From assembly GCA_003255025.1 (NCBI GenBank), contig QANY01012000.1:744001-808000 (forward strand): a DNA stretch of 64,000 nucleotides, written 5' to 3'. This DNA comes from Datisca glomerata. Its lineage: Eukaryota; Streptophyta; Magnoliopsida; Cucurbitales; Datiscaceae. Made by a program: the position numbers and the translations under genes. Of this stretch, positions 43,989 to 55,089 are shown one piece after another. Below the pieces are notes generated by a model, which saw only the letters and a list, made by a program, of their open reading frames with translations, did no database searches and was not told the DNA's origin. The number at the start of each line of letters is the position of its first letter. The stretch's first letter is position 1.

Positions 43989-44920
43989 ATGGCTTCCTCT
44001 CATTTAGTCACTCAAAACAGAGAGACTTCCGAAAATACTCCAAAAAATGTCACTGAATTAAACCATTTCTCTAATACCCTTCGTTCCACTCTATCTATCA
44101 AGCTCGACAGAGACAATCATATTCTTTGGAAGGCACAAGTTATACCAGCTATTATTGGTCATGGTCTAAGTGAGTTCATACTTAGTACACAAGCTAAACC
44201 ATTTGAAAACCTAGATGATTGCTCCCTCAACCACGAGTATATTCAGTGGGTCGTAATGATCAACTGCTTCTCAGTTGGCTAAGGTCAACCATGAATGATA
44301 GGGTGCTTGGCTCAATCCTACAATATGCGATCTCAAGAGGACTTTGGCTTGCTCTAGAAAGAACCTACGCAAGAAGATTAAAGGCTAAGTTACTAAGCCT
44401 AAAAAATTCACTGTACATCACAAGAAAGGATGAAAGAAGTATATTAGACTATATAGATGTTATGAGAACCATTGGAGACCTACTCCTAGCAACATGTGAT
44501 GTTATAAATGAGCAAGACCTTATCCTACACATCTTAAATGGTCTGCCAGCTAAGTTTGACCCATAGTAGTGAATATCACTTCTAGGACTGATAACCTCAC
44601 AATAGAGGAAGTTCAATCACTGTTGCTTATCCATGAGTCAAGGATTGAAAAGTTGAATGCAGAAAGGGAAGCTACCTTGAAAGCATGTGCTAACCTAGTC
44701 CATAACACATCAAACCAAAATGTTTTCAATAGAAAATTCAATAACAGCCAGCAACAATAGTGGAACTACAACCCTGCAAATCAAAACAATAGAAATTGTG
44801 GCAGGGGACAGTCAAACTTTAGAGGAGGAAGAAGAGGTGGTCGTGGTGGCAGACAAAATGGAAGAGTAACATGTCAAGACTGTAGCAAAACTAGGCACAC
44901 TACAACCTCTTGATGGTTTA
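43989..44920 (+). pseudogene. Copia gag
   Basis: It starts MASSHLVTQN just after the PBS. LSIKLDRDNHILWKAQVIPA is the gag opening. A frameshift at about 44270, then AKLLSLKNSLYITRKD, lead to an Arg/Gly-rich stretch and a CCHC knuckle CQDCSKTRHTTTS. The final Cys codon is replaced by TGA (44911-44913), so RNA binding would be lost. Confidence 0.85.
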
Positions 44921-45059
44921 GGTTTGATAAAAACTATCAAGTTGTCCCTCAGGCTCATCTCATATTTGGGCAGCTTCTAACCCAGCAAACCACACCACAT
45001 TTCCATACAAGCTTCACTCCTTCAGCCTATGCAACAAACTCAGAATATGGTTCAGAAAA

Positions 45060-46600
45060 CAATGGTATGCAGACGGTGCAACTGCTTATCATGTGACTTC
45101 AGTCCTGCATAATCTTAACCTTGCTAACGACTATCAAAGGTAATGACAAACTCATAGTAGGAAATGGTAAGCAGCTTCAAGTCACTCATATTGGTAAAAT
45201 TTCTTTTCCTTCCACTCTCTACAATCTTCAACTAAATATTATGTATAGAGTTCCAAAAATAACAAAAAACATGATAAGTGTTTCAAAACTCACCTCTGAC
45301 AATCCAGGTTTTGTAGAGTTTTACTCCAACTTATGCTTTGTGAAGGACCTAGCCACATGGACTATTCTACTCAAAGGGAGACTTAAGGATGACTTATATG
45401 AGTTTTCTGTGCCAGCAAAGAAGAACTCAAGAGCTCTAACCTGCACTTTTTACATGTTTAATGACTCTATGTCACCTGTTTTAGCTATAACTAGTACTAA
45501 TGACTTTTATTCCAAGAAAGATGATGTTTGTATTCTTAGAAGTTCTCTTGTTCCCTTTGTAACTTCTGCTAGTGTATTAAACTCATCATATAAGTTCAAT
45601 AAAAATCTCTTTTCTACTCCATCGGTCTCTGAGCTCAGTACACCTATGTCTGCATATTTTTCTGCTGCTGAATCTAATGATTTTAATATTTGGCATCTAA
45701 AATTGGGTCATCCTTCTACTAAAGTTGTCAATACAGTACTTATTCAACTTCACTTACCATCCTTGCACAACTCTCACTCAGTCTGTTCTATTTTCCAATT
45801 AGGTAAAAGTCATAGGCTCACTCACTCAATCTCACACACTGTCACAACTCAGCCATCGGAACTCATTCATTCACAACTATGGGGTCCTGCGCCACTGACC
45901 TCAAATGGATATAGATATTACATACAATTCTTAGATGATTTTTCTAGAGACACTTGGATTTTCCTCTTAAACTTAAGTCTGATGCATTTAACAGTTTGAT
46001 TTACTTATCAAGTCTTTAATCTGACTGGGGGTGAGTATAGGACTTTTGCTCCATATCTTAGAATGTAGGGCATCTCCTTTAGGCACCTTTTCCCCCATAC
46101 TCACCACCAAAATGGCAAGACGTAGAGAAAACACAAACATATTGTAGAGTTAGGTCTCACCTTGTTAGCTCAAGCTCTATGCCCATTTATTACTGGTGGT
46201 ATGCCTTCAGTACAGCCACATATCTCATTAACAGGTTACCTACAGACACTCTCATTTTTTCTTCACCATACCAACGTCTATACTGTACTCTACTAGATTA
46301 TCATTTTCTTAAAGTATTTGGATGTGCATGTTACCCTCATCTTAGACCTTAAAATTACACATAAGTTGGCTTTTAGATATGCATTGTGTGTCTTTCTTGG
46401 ATATTCATCAAGTCATAAAGGTTAATTATGCTTACATCCCTCTGGTAGATAATTTACTGTTGTTAATGTCATCTTTGATGAGCATAAGTTTCCTTTTCTT
46501 CATGGTTTTATGCATAAATCTTCTCCTGTGACTGGTGTAACTCCTACTTTGTCTTCCTAGTCAATTCCTTCACTGCCACTAACATTACCTGCAGGTTCTT
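45060..46600 (+). pseudogene. Copia protease and integrase
   Basis: WYADGATAYHVTS is the protease site, with DSG shortened to DG. A long open frame (45121-45999) follows: ISVSKLTSDNPG, WHLKLGHPS (GAG-pre-integrase), HSQLWGPAP and YIQFLDDFSRDTW (integrase core, first Asp). The zinc-finger pair reads CSIF instead of CxxC. After a frameshift near 46000 the catalytic core (GGEYRTF, HHQNGK) is broken by stops. Confidence 0.85.
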
Positions 46601-47007
46601 CTTCTTCTACTGGCTTAACTACTCATGCAAGCTCCATTCCTCAAGCTTCCTCTTCAGGTACTATAGTCCCTCCCTCACTCTGTGTTCCTACTTCTTCACC
46701 TGATTCTATGCCAGCTCACCCACCTCAGTCAGTTCCCTTGTCTCAGCCCACTATCCCGTTTTAGTCAACTACTACACCTCAGGTCAAGTCTCAAGTTGTT
46801 CTTCCTTCTCCTACTATGAATGTTCATCCAATGATCACGGGAGCAAAGTCAGGGATCAAAAAACCTAAAGTCAATGCTATTTTTTTAATCTTAACCTACT
46901 CACACAGAACCAAAGTTTTTTACCGAGGCCTTGGCTGACCCTCACTGGCAAAGAACAATGCAAGCTGAATTCTCTGCTCTCCAACTCAATAACACTTAGA
47001 CCTTGGT

Positions 47008-47620
47008 TTGAATATAATTGGAAATAGATGGGTATTCATGCTCAAGCTTCACCCAAATGGCACCATTCGAAGGCACAAGGCCAGACTGGTAGCAAAAGAT
47101 TTTCACCAAACACCAGGGTTGGATTATGCAGAAACCTTTAGTCCAGTGGTGAAACTAGTCACTGTCAGACTTGTTCTCACTAGTGCTATCACAAACAAGT
47201 GGCCTATTAGACAACTGGATGTTAACAATGCATTTCTCCATGGTAATCTCTCAGAGACAGTGTATATGCATCAACCTCTTGGGTTCACTGACTCCTCAAG
47301 GCCAACCCATGTTTGTAAGCTCAATAAGGCTCTCTATGGCCTCAAACAGGCCCCTCGAGTTTGGTATGACAAGCTCAAGTTCACCTTACTTCACAAAGGT
47401 TTCAAGGTTGCCAAGTCAGACACTTCCTTGTTTATTCTGCATCACTCTGGCAGAACAATTTACTTATTTCTGTATGTAGATGACATACTGATTACGGGTA
47501 GTGATTCCAAGTACATTGCCAATCTTACTGCATCTCTCCATTCAACCTTTACACTGAAAGATATTGGTTCTCTCCATCACTTTCTAGGCATTGAAGTCAC
47601 CACCTCTCCATGGAATTTGC
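47008..47620 (+). pseudogene. Copia reverse transcriptase
   Basis: It is open for about 200 codons: HKARLVAKDFHQTPGLDYAE, LDVNNAFLHGNLSETVYM (first Asp), LNKALYGLKQAPRVWY and FLYVDDILITG (YVDD). HHFLGIEVT then runs into the next block with a deletion of roughly 45 bp and a frame change at about 47610. The RT core itself looks intact. Confidence 0.9.
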
Positions 47621-48368
47621 CAAGCCATGTCCAACTCCTGCCACTGTCTCAACTAAGCTCACCAAGGATGGAGGTGTCTCACTCTCTGATATTTCACAAT
47701 ATATGAGTCTCATTGGGGCACTTCAATATGCTACTATAACTAGGCCAGATATTGCCTTCATAGTCAACAGGTTGAGCCAGTATTTACAATGCCCCACTTC
47801 TCTTCATTGGCAGGCATGCAAGAGACACTTAAGGAATCTAAAAGGTACTCTTCATGAAGGCTTACTTCTCAAGCCAACCTCTTCTTTCAACTTGGAAGCC
47901 TTCTCTGATGCAGATTGGGCTAGCTACTCCGATGATCGCAAATCCACCTGTGGCTATGCTGTGTTTCTTGGATCCTCCCTACTGCCTTGGATCTCAAAGA
48001 AGCAGCATGTTGTAGCTAGAAATAGCACAGAGAGTGAGTATCGGGCCTTAGCTCACGCAGCTGTAGAAATTACTTAGATTCAGTCTCTCTTTCGTGAGAT
48101 GCACTCTCTTGTCTCTTTTACACCAGTTATTTGGTGTGACAATGAGGGTGCTGCTTCCATAGCCTCCAATCCAGTCTCTCATGCTCGAACTAAGCATATT
48201 GAGATTGATGTCCATTTTATAAGGGACAAGGTTCTTGCAAGGCAGCTGGACATCCAGTATATACCTTCAAATGAGCATGTTGCTGATCTATTTTCCAAAA
48301 TACTTTATGAGCAACAATTCACCTATCTAAAAGGTAAGCTAAATGTGGCCAACTCCCTTTTCCCTTGA
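47610..48368 (+). pseudogene. Copia RNase H
   Basis: AKPCPTPATVSTKL, MSLIGALQYATITRPDIAF, SDADWASYSDDRKSTCGYAV, STESEYRALAHAAVEIT then TAG where W is expected, IWCDNEGAASIASNPV and HIEIDVHFIRDKV. Catalytic residues D, E and D are present. One stop (48076) separates two open halves. Confidence 0.9.
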
Positions 48369-48375
48369 GGGGGGA

Positions 48376-48691
48376 TATTAAGGCATTGAGCTAAAGTAGT
48401 GCCACGTGTTTTGTCTTAGCCTTGCCAGCTCATGAGTCAACTTCTCTTACCTCACTGCTAGATCATCTTTGGTTGTTAAGAAAAGTATCATGCTCTTCGG
48501 TGTGCTCCAATGGTTACTTGACAAATTTCTACTCTTGCTAACAAACTAGATTCTTTTCTTTTTCTCTAAGCTTTGTTGCTAATATATAAATTATGTACTA
48601 GTCTATTACTGTTATGATGATTTTCCAAGTGATTGAATATAATACCTAAATCAGTGTTCAAGCTTTAGTGATCTTCTTCTTCAGTTCAACT
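48376..48691 (+). repeat. 3' LTR (younger copia)
   Basis: It begins TATTAAGGCATTGAG and ends GTTCAACT before the GTTAT target duplication. Confidence 0.9.
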
Positions 48692-49235
48692 GTTATACTT
48701 CTCAACAAGACGGTCTTACCAAAAGAAAAAATAGGACTAACAAAATGATAAACCATTTTTAATTGATTATGGAGTTCCCAACAATCTTTGGGAAGAAGCT
48801 TTACTATAGCATGTCATATCCTAAATAGGATACCTTTCAAGTCCAATGAAATTCTCTATGAATTAAGGTTGAAGAGGAAACCAAATTTGAGTTATCTTTA
48901 AGTTTTAGATTGTCTAATTGCATATGTAAGAATACCAAACTTTAAAAGACCAAATTTGGGACTAAGTCCTGTAAATGTGCTTTTATGGATATTGTAAAAT
49001 AGTAAAGCTTATATGTTTTTAAATCTGGTGTTAAATGAGATTATAGAATCTAGATATGTTGATATTAATGAACACATGTTGTTACATGATCCTAACCACG
49101 AGCTTAAAAAAAGGTCTAGGACAACAAAGTATTCACTTTGTCGAGATTTCTATTTTTCCGTATTGAAAGGAAATAGAGAAGAAATCAAGAGGGAAATTAA
49201 ATACGATCTAAACCACGAAGTGCATGAACTTTAAT
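48692..49235 (+). pseudogene. Older copia pol, right part: integrase C-terminus
   Basis: It continues the frame cut at 43637: TSQQDGLTKRKNRT-like (normally TPQQNGVAERKNRT), YGVPNNLWEEAL, then after stops SKAYMFLNLVLNEIIESRYV and HELKKRSRTTK. These are the HHQNG-type integrase end and the pre-RT region. No RT follows before 49235. Confidence 0.75.
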
Positions 49236-49924
49236 TTCCATTGGTTATCGATTTAAACCACGAAGTGATGATCACTTTATTCAGAATATAGATTATGTGG
49301 CTAAATTTTTTTATTAAATTCTTAAATCTGAAAATTCAAGTTTTTTTGGGTTAGCATATATTAATCTCTCAACTTGTTTTAACTCAAAAACTTCATCACG
49401 TACTCAATACTTCACTTTTTATGCAACGATTTTTTTATGAAAATAGAAAATATAAAGGGTTTATACACAAAGTCTGTTGCAAATTAGTCGCCAATTAAAA
49501 ATTATGAATAAAAAGATTAACCACATAAACACAATTAAGTTAATCATGAAGAATGTAAAAAGAGACTGCTTGAAAATGGGGAGGCGTTTATTCATTATCT
49601 TGAAAACAATGGAGCCTTCCTAAGCAAATAAGTTAGCGATTTTAACGATTTCAAGGTACAACTCAGTTACTGATGCTTAAAGCCCTCCTAATATTTTTTT
49701 TTTCTTGATTAAAATTTGGTTCGTTCTTTTAATAGTTTTAAGCCAATCTTAACTTTGTTTGCTTTATAATATTTCTCTTCTGATAAAAAAAGTAAACCTC
49801 AATGCATGCAGTCAACCTCTTTCGTGCCCCCAAGAAACAGTTAATCGTCCACGCTAAAGTTGTCTGAATAAATTTTTTAATGAATACTGTAAATAGTAAA
49901 AAAATAGAAATTGATATATTAATA
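49236..49924. other. AT-rich spacer, no gene seen
   Basis: No recognisable frame. Confidence 0.5.
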
Positions 49925-50607
49925 GAATAATGTATAAGAGTTTGGTTGGTGCACTTCAATACTTGAATTGTACCGGTCTACGTACCACCGAGGTCATGAA
50001 CATGTTTTGTTAGTTTATGAATAATTCTTCATGTCAGCATTTTGTGGTTGTTAAACAGGTTCTGAGGTATATTCAAGGTACTTTATCTCATGGGATTAAT
50101 TTATCTAAAAGCAATGTTTATTTGACAACCTATTGTGATTTTAGTCGGGCTAGGGATCCTTGTGATCGTCGCTCTACTACTGGTTTTGTTGCTTTTATTG
50201 GTACAAGTGTTATCTCTCGATTATCTAAGAAGTAGTCCCAGTCGCTAGATCTCATCAACTGAGGTAAACTATCGGGCTAAGTAGATATTGCCACTGAGAT
50301 TTCTCAGTTTCAACAAAAGTCGTGTGACTTGTACTTTCCTTTGTCTCAGCTTCCTGAGTTGTCTTGTGAGAATATTTTTGCTCTAGCTTTAGCCTCAGAT
50401 CCTATGTCTTTCATTCCCAGACAAAGTACATAGAGATTGACTTTCATTATATCTGTGACAAAGTTACATGAAATGATCTTGTTGTATATTATGTAGCTTC
50501 TGAGGTTCAATTAGTTGATGTTTTTACTAAGCCTTTACCTGCTCCTCATTTTTCTGTTCTTTATAGCAAACTAATAACTGCTTCTCCCCTCATTAGTTTG
50601 AGGGGGG
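49925..50607 (+). pseudogene. Another copia element: RNase H end and polypurine tract
   Basis: YKSLVGALQYLNCTGLRTTE, VVKQVLRYIQGTLSHGINL and YCDFSRARDPCDRRSTTGFV (DADWA.DP.DRRST in intact copies) are copia RNase H. Further residues appear in shifted frames to FTKPLPAPHF. The tract TTTGAGGGGGGC (50596-50607) ends the internal region. The 5' part is missing. Its sequence type differs from the two other copia copies. Confidence 0.8.
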
Positions 50608-50643
50608 CTATTAAATAGTGACAACTAAGCTTATGTTAGTCTG
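50608..50643 (+). repeat. Copia 3' LTR, left piece
   Basis: TATTAAATAGTGAC to TTAGTCTG lies between the polypurine tract and the gypsy insertion. It continues at 56175. Confidence 0.65.
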
Positions 50644-51299
50644 TGTTTCATAGTTTAGGGTGATGTGCGTATGAGTGATCTAGTCTATGTCAAGTATGCA
50701 TAGGAACGTGAGAGTTGGTAATCGGAGGGTGAAGGACAAGCAACCTCAGGCAGCCGCCAGAAGGTGACAAATACCTCTAAGTCTCTAAAGTGAGAGAGAA
50801 CTTTGAGGAGAATATATTCTTGAGGTTTGGGTCTCGGGAGTGGTGAAAGTGATTTCCCCAATAATGGTGCTAAGGAGCCACCTCCAGGGATCCCCCTCGG
50901 AGTGGCATGGAGAGCCGTGCCCAGGGTTCTCCTGGGGCGTCATCAAGAGGCACTTCCAAGACTCGTAAAGTAGCTAAATCCTTCAAGGAGATCTTTCCAT
51001 CTTAGTGTAACGAACATTGTCCTAATCCTACTAGAAAATATCTCCTAGATTGTTCCCAGGCAAGAAAAGAGCTTCGAATCTTTCTCACTAAACTCGAAGA
51101 CGAAGTACAACATTTAATACATAATTTCATATAATGGGATTGCCACATTTATAAAATAAGAGCGTCCTTTACGGGTGTTATTTTTTCATTATCACGCACT
51201 GATAAACGTTATTCCATGTAAGTGCCACGTATACTTATCTTTAGACGACACATATTCTCTTTGACACGTTAGTCTTAACGATGTAGCTCACTATTTACG
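50644..51299 (-). repeat. 3' LTR of the gag-only gypsy (contracted)
   Basis: Matches the right LTR at both ends, but lacks about 420 bp including most of its 36-bp minisatellite; only about two units remain (50876-50945). Confidence 0.85.
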
Positions 51300-51484
51300 T
51301 TAGCCATTTGTTCAAGGTTGAGGGCATAGCAGTCAAGCTTGAACATATATATGATTTGAGTGTTGCTTACGTCTTTCGCACTTGTTCATGGGCATACGTC
51401 TTTTTTGTCTCTAATAACTACGGACATCAAATCATATAAATTTAGATCTGCCATAACTTATGAGTAGATGCGTTTTGGTGAAGT

Positions 51485-51880
51485 CCCTACAATTTCATCG
51501 TACCTCGAACGAGGCAGAGAACCTCGCCCGAGGTGCGTAACAACACCTCAGGCAAGGTATGTCACAATACCTCTAATGAGGTGTGTGAGAACGCCTTACT
51601 CAGAGGCGTGTCACATCACCTCGAACGAGGCGTGACAGCACCTCGAATGAGGCGATGCAAGAACACCTCGTTCAAAGGCGCTGAACGAAGCATGTGGCCG
51701 CTCCTTGAATGAGGCACATGAGAACACCTCGAACGAGGTGATGCGTCTTGCTCAGATACGCGTGACAGCATCTCGTTCAGAGGCGCACAAGAGCACGCCT
51801 CATTCAGAGGCGCATGAGAGCATGCCTCGCTCAGAGGCACGTGACAGCGCCTCGTCCAATGGACGTGGTGCTGCATCCCT
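51485..51880. repeat. Palindromic minisatellite CCTCGAACGAGG
   Basis: About 14 units of 22-32 bp, each with CACCTCGAACGAGGCG or TCAGAGGCG and linker TGAGAACA / GTGACAGC. The core CCTCG(A/T)(A/T)CGAGG is self-complementary. It lies next to the contracted LTR, in the element's 3' region. Confidence 0.85.
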
Positions 51881-52944
51881 TCTTCCCTTGGATGAGACGC
51901 TAAAAGCCCCTCATTGACGAGATGTCGCATGGGAGCTCTCCTTTATAAAGTTAGCCGGCCAAGATCATTCTTTTATTTTCATTTTTTGCTCCTTACTTTG
52001 AAGCAAAAAGGCCTCTAGAGAAATACTCACATTTTTCAAAAAAAAAAATGTCACCCCATCAAAGTGTTCACTGAAACCTTGGGGTGTTTCCAACTAACGA
52101 ATAGGCTGAAGAAAATACATGCACTAGTGATGGACAGCCTCAAGTTTAATGTTAGCACGCATACCAAAGTATCATGACGAGTGAATATACACGGTAATAT
52201 ATGCACCATCTACATGTTCATACTGTGTGGCCAATTACCAAAGTATCATGATAAGTTAATATAGTCAGGCAATATTTTTTTTATACCTATATCATGTTCG
52301 TATATGACAGATGAGCTCGACGATGTGTTCATAATCATTATTGTAGATAATTCATTAGAATCATGAATAAACGTACCACAACTTTCTGATATTGAGGTAC
52401 CATCAAGAAATGGCACGGCGGCAGGTGTACATGTTGGAGTTCCACCCATAGACGATTCGAATTGTGAAAGAGCATACACGTAGGAACCTGCATGATACTG
52501 CCTAAAAAGGCGCACACATACTAAAAAATATAATCAAGTTGCCTAAGGAGGGGCGTGCATATTAGACTATCCGTAATGGTCATGCTTAAATGGTTATGTA
52601 CCCATCCATACTTCAGATTTTATCATGCATCAGTTCATACTTTAAATTTTAATTAGATATGCTCATTCGTTCCTACTTCGAACCGTTATCATGCCTCATT
52701 ATCATGCCTCATTATCATGCATCCCTACTTCGCACATATGTCGCTCTTACATACAACTTTTACTATGAGCATATTCATAATAAATCTCTAAGTTAGATTT
52801 AATCTACACGAAAACGGTCCTATTCTGTGGTAATTTGTGAAGTAAGCAATTCTAACAACTTGTGTATTTCAAACACGTTATGGCGGCCAAGTTCCGCTTT
52901 GAAGGGATTTGCAATAGTGGCTGAGTTCCGCCCAACCACCTTTG
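51881..52944 (-). other. Gypsy interior without pol
   Basis: No domain seen on either strand. A 13-bp repeat CATTATCATGCCT occurs three times near 52687-52725. Confidence 0.5.
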
Positions 52945-53180
52945 CAGAAATGTTTCTATTGCATTTAAGGGATAAACTTTACTAAAACGTCTTAAATGCG
53001 TTCTAGGAACAAGCTTTGCTGAAACGTCTTAAGTGCGTTTCAGGAACAAACTTCGTTGAAACGTCTTACAAACTCCGCCAAAATGTTTTAGACGTTTCAG
53101 GAACAATCTTTGCTGAAATGTTTTAAATGCATTCCAGGAACAACTTTCGCTGAAACGTCTTACACACATTTCAGGATGAC
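52945..53180. repeat. 37-bp tandem repeat with GAAACGTCTT core
   Basis: Units GGAACAA..TTTGCTGAAACGTC followed by TTAAGTGCGTTTCA recur about five times (one longer, 57 bp). Each unit pairs GAAACGTC with a diverged TTTCAG end. Confidence 0.8.
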
Positions 53181-53599
53181 GAACCCGTTATAAGTTTTCG
53201 GGCTATTTTGATAATCACAAAAGTTGAAGTAAAAAATTACAATGCTAAACATGATAGTTTTTTAGGCACTTAAAGTTGAACATCGTCGCTATGACTTGAA
53301 GCCTTTGAGGGTCATCCCATCTACTATCAGCCATATAGGCGGTCTCATGTGGCACTTCCTATTCGTACAAGCATGCACATGGACAAATAGTTGTAATTTT
53401 TAGTATAGTCATTTCATAAATAAACATGCGTATTGTGACTCCGAGTACATAATCTTTGGACCTTAAAACACATGATTGCCTTTGTACTTAACGTACCCCT
53501 CCTTGGGTTTTGTAGCATATCAGCCACTTCTTGTCACAATAGTCATGGAGCGTGTGAGGGGAAGGCTGGTTTCCCATGACTTCTATGTCTGCATTAATG

Positions 53600-55034
53600 A
53601 TTTCCCCTTTTTAGAGCATGTCATGGAAAATCCGTCTCAAAGTTTTACAATCTTTGGTTGTATGAGTGGTGTCTCGATGGAAGCGATAATACAGAGGTGA
53701 TTCCATTTCTTCTCTGGTGGACAAGTTTTCCACCCAAGATCTCTGCATGACCTTATCCTTGACCCAGGCATCCAACAACGCTTCCACCTTATCCTTGGAG
53801 CAAGGCAATGGTGGTGGATCATCCATTTCGCTTCTGTCCCATTTTGTACCTCGTCCTTGGGGTTGTCCCAGGGCTACATATGGCGTGTATTTCGCAGGCT
53901 TCCATATTAACCCCCGTGTCCACCCTGCTTCGCAACCTTTGGCTTAGACACTGAAGTGTCGGTGTGTTGAGCAGCTACATGGAGGCGTGAGAAAGTGGCG
54001 ATGTCGAGGTTCTCCAAATGCGCTCTTTATGCATTCATCATTCAACAGATGCACATTTTCACCAAGTCTTCCTCTTTCCACTCCTCCTGACAATCTAATG
54101 CTTTGTCCTTAAATCGTCTGAGGTAAGTCATTAGGTCCTCATCTTTCCTTTGACGCTCACACCCCAACTCGAGAATGCTCATCTTTTCCTCAGACACAAA
54201 AAACTTTATCATGAAGGTAGAAACCATAGGGGACCATGTTAAAACTGATCTTGGTGCTAGATTGATGTACCATGTGTATGCCCGCTCAATCAGCGATTTC
54301 AAAAACTCTCTCAGCCTCATGGACTCGCCATATCCGTGCAGGTCCAAATCATCAATGAAAGTATAATGTGCTCCTTAGCACATCTGTCCTTCCTGTTATA
54401 CTTATAAAACTTTGGGGTACATAGTCAGACGGGTATGGATTCATAGCTAGCTCACAGGGTAAGGGGGATGGAAGTCTACTATCATCTTGCTTAGAGAGGC
54501 TTTGATACGCATCATCTCAAACATCTTCTGTGGTGTCTCCTTGGTAACGAAATGGCCAGTGTTGATGCCATCGACCAGGACGTCATATGCTGACACAAGA
54601 CGTGTGAAGGCGGTTAACAGAATGATAACATTTGTGACGTTGCTCGAGTGATCCGCATTTCGATCGCTATTTGTCGATCCTGACCCGGATGAGCCCTTGG
54701 GATTTATAGATGGAATTTGTCTGTCAACGTCGGTCTTGTTCACAACGTGAGGAGGGATGATATGAACAACAGACAGTGGTGGATGACGGTTCTGGGTACC
54801 CGCGATGAGAGTGGTCAGCGTACTCAGAAGGGTACGGATCTCAGCGTTTGAGGCTTGGAGCCCTCTAATGGCGTTAATCTATTCAGTCGTCGTCATTGTA
54901 GCAGCAGTAACATCGGGGAGGTTGATTCTCTCCCTGGAAGTAGCATCTTCCATGTCATGGTTCTTAATATTTAGGTTAACATTCTCTCCTTCCAAATGAG
55001 AAGAAGCTCTCGTCATTCCACTACGTCCAGCCAT
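53600..55034 (-). pseudogene. Gypsy gag
   Basis: It starts MAGRSGMTRASSHLEGENVN at 55034, about 55 bp inside the PBS. A stop at about 54892 and frame breaks near 54450 follow. The retrotransposon gag domain is clear: DLHGYGESMRLREFLKSLIE, then AYTWYINLAP, FMIKFF and DLMTYLRRFKDKALDC. The C-terminal frame has PLYYRFHRDTTHTTKDCKTL, the Tat-type residue block before protease. No CCHC knuckle or protease follows. It would form the capsid if intact. Confidence 0.85.
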
Positions 55035-55089
55035 ACTCGAAGAGAGAAGAAGTTGGTAGACAGATCACTCCATAGTGGTGTCGCCAAAA

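Larger units (their letters stand above)
43638..48691 (+). mobile_element. Ty1-copia retrotransposon inserted in an older copia pol
   Basis: LTRs are at 43638-43971 and 48376-48691. A perfect 5-bp target duplication GTTAT (43633-43637 and 48692-48696) flanks it. The PBS TGGTATCAGAGCC starts at 43972. The polypurine tract GAGGGGGG ends near 48374. LTRs differ at about 25 of 305 aligned positions by hand count (about 8%). The coding region is nearly complete but has frameshifts and stops in gag, protease and integrase; RT to RNase H is the best preserved. Confidence 0.95.

Noticed and set aside
47171..47479. 102-residue plus ORF inside copia RT
   Set aside because: Alternative-frame shadow of the RT frame that contains YVDD.
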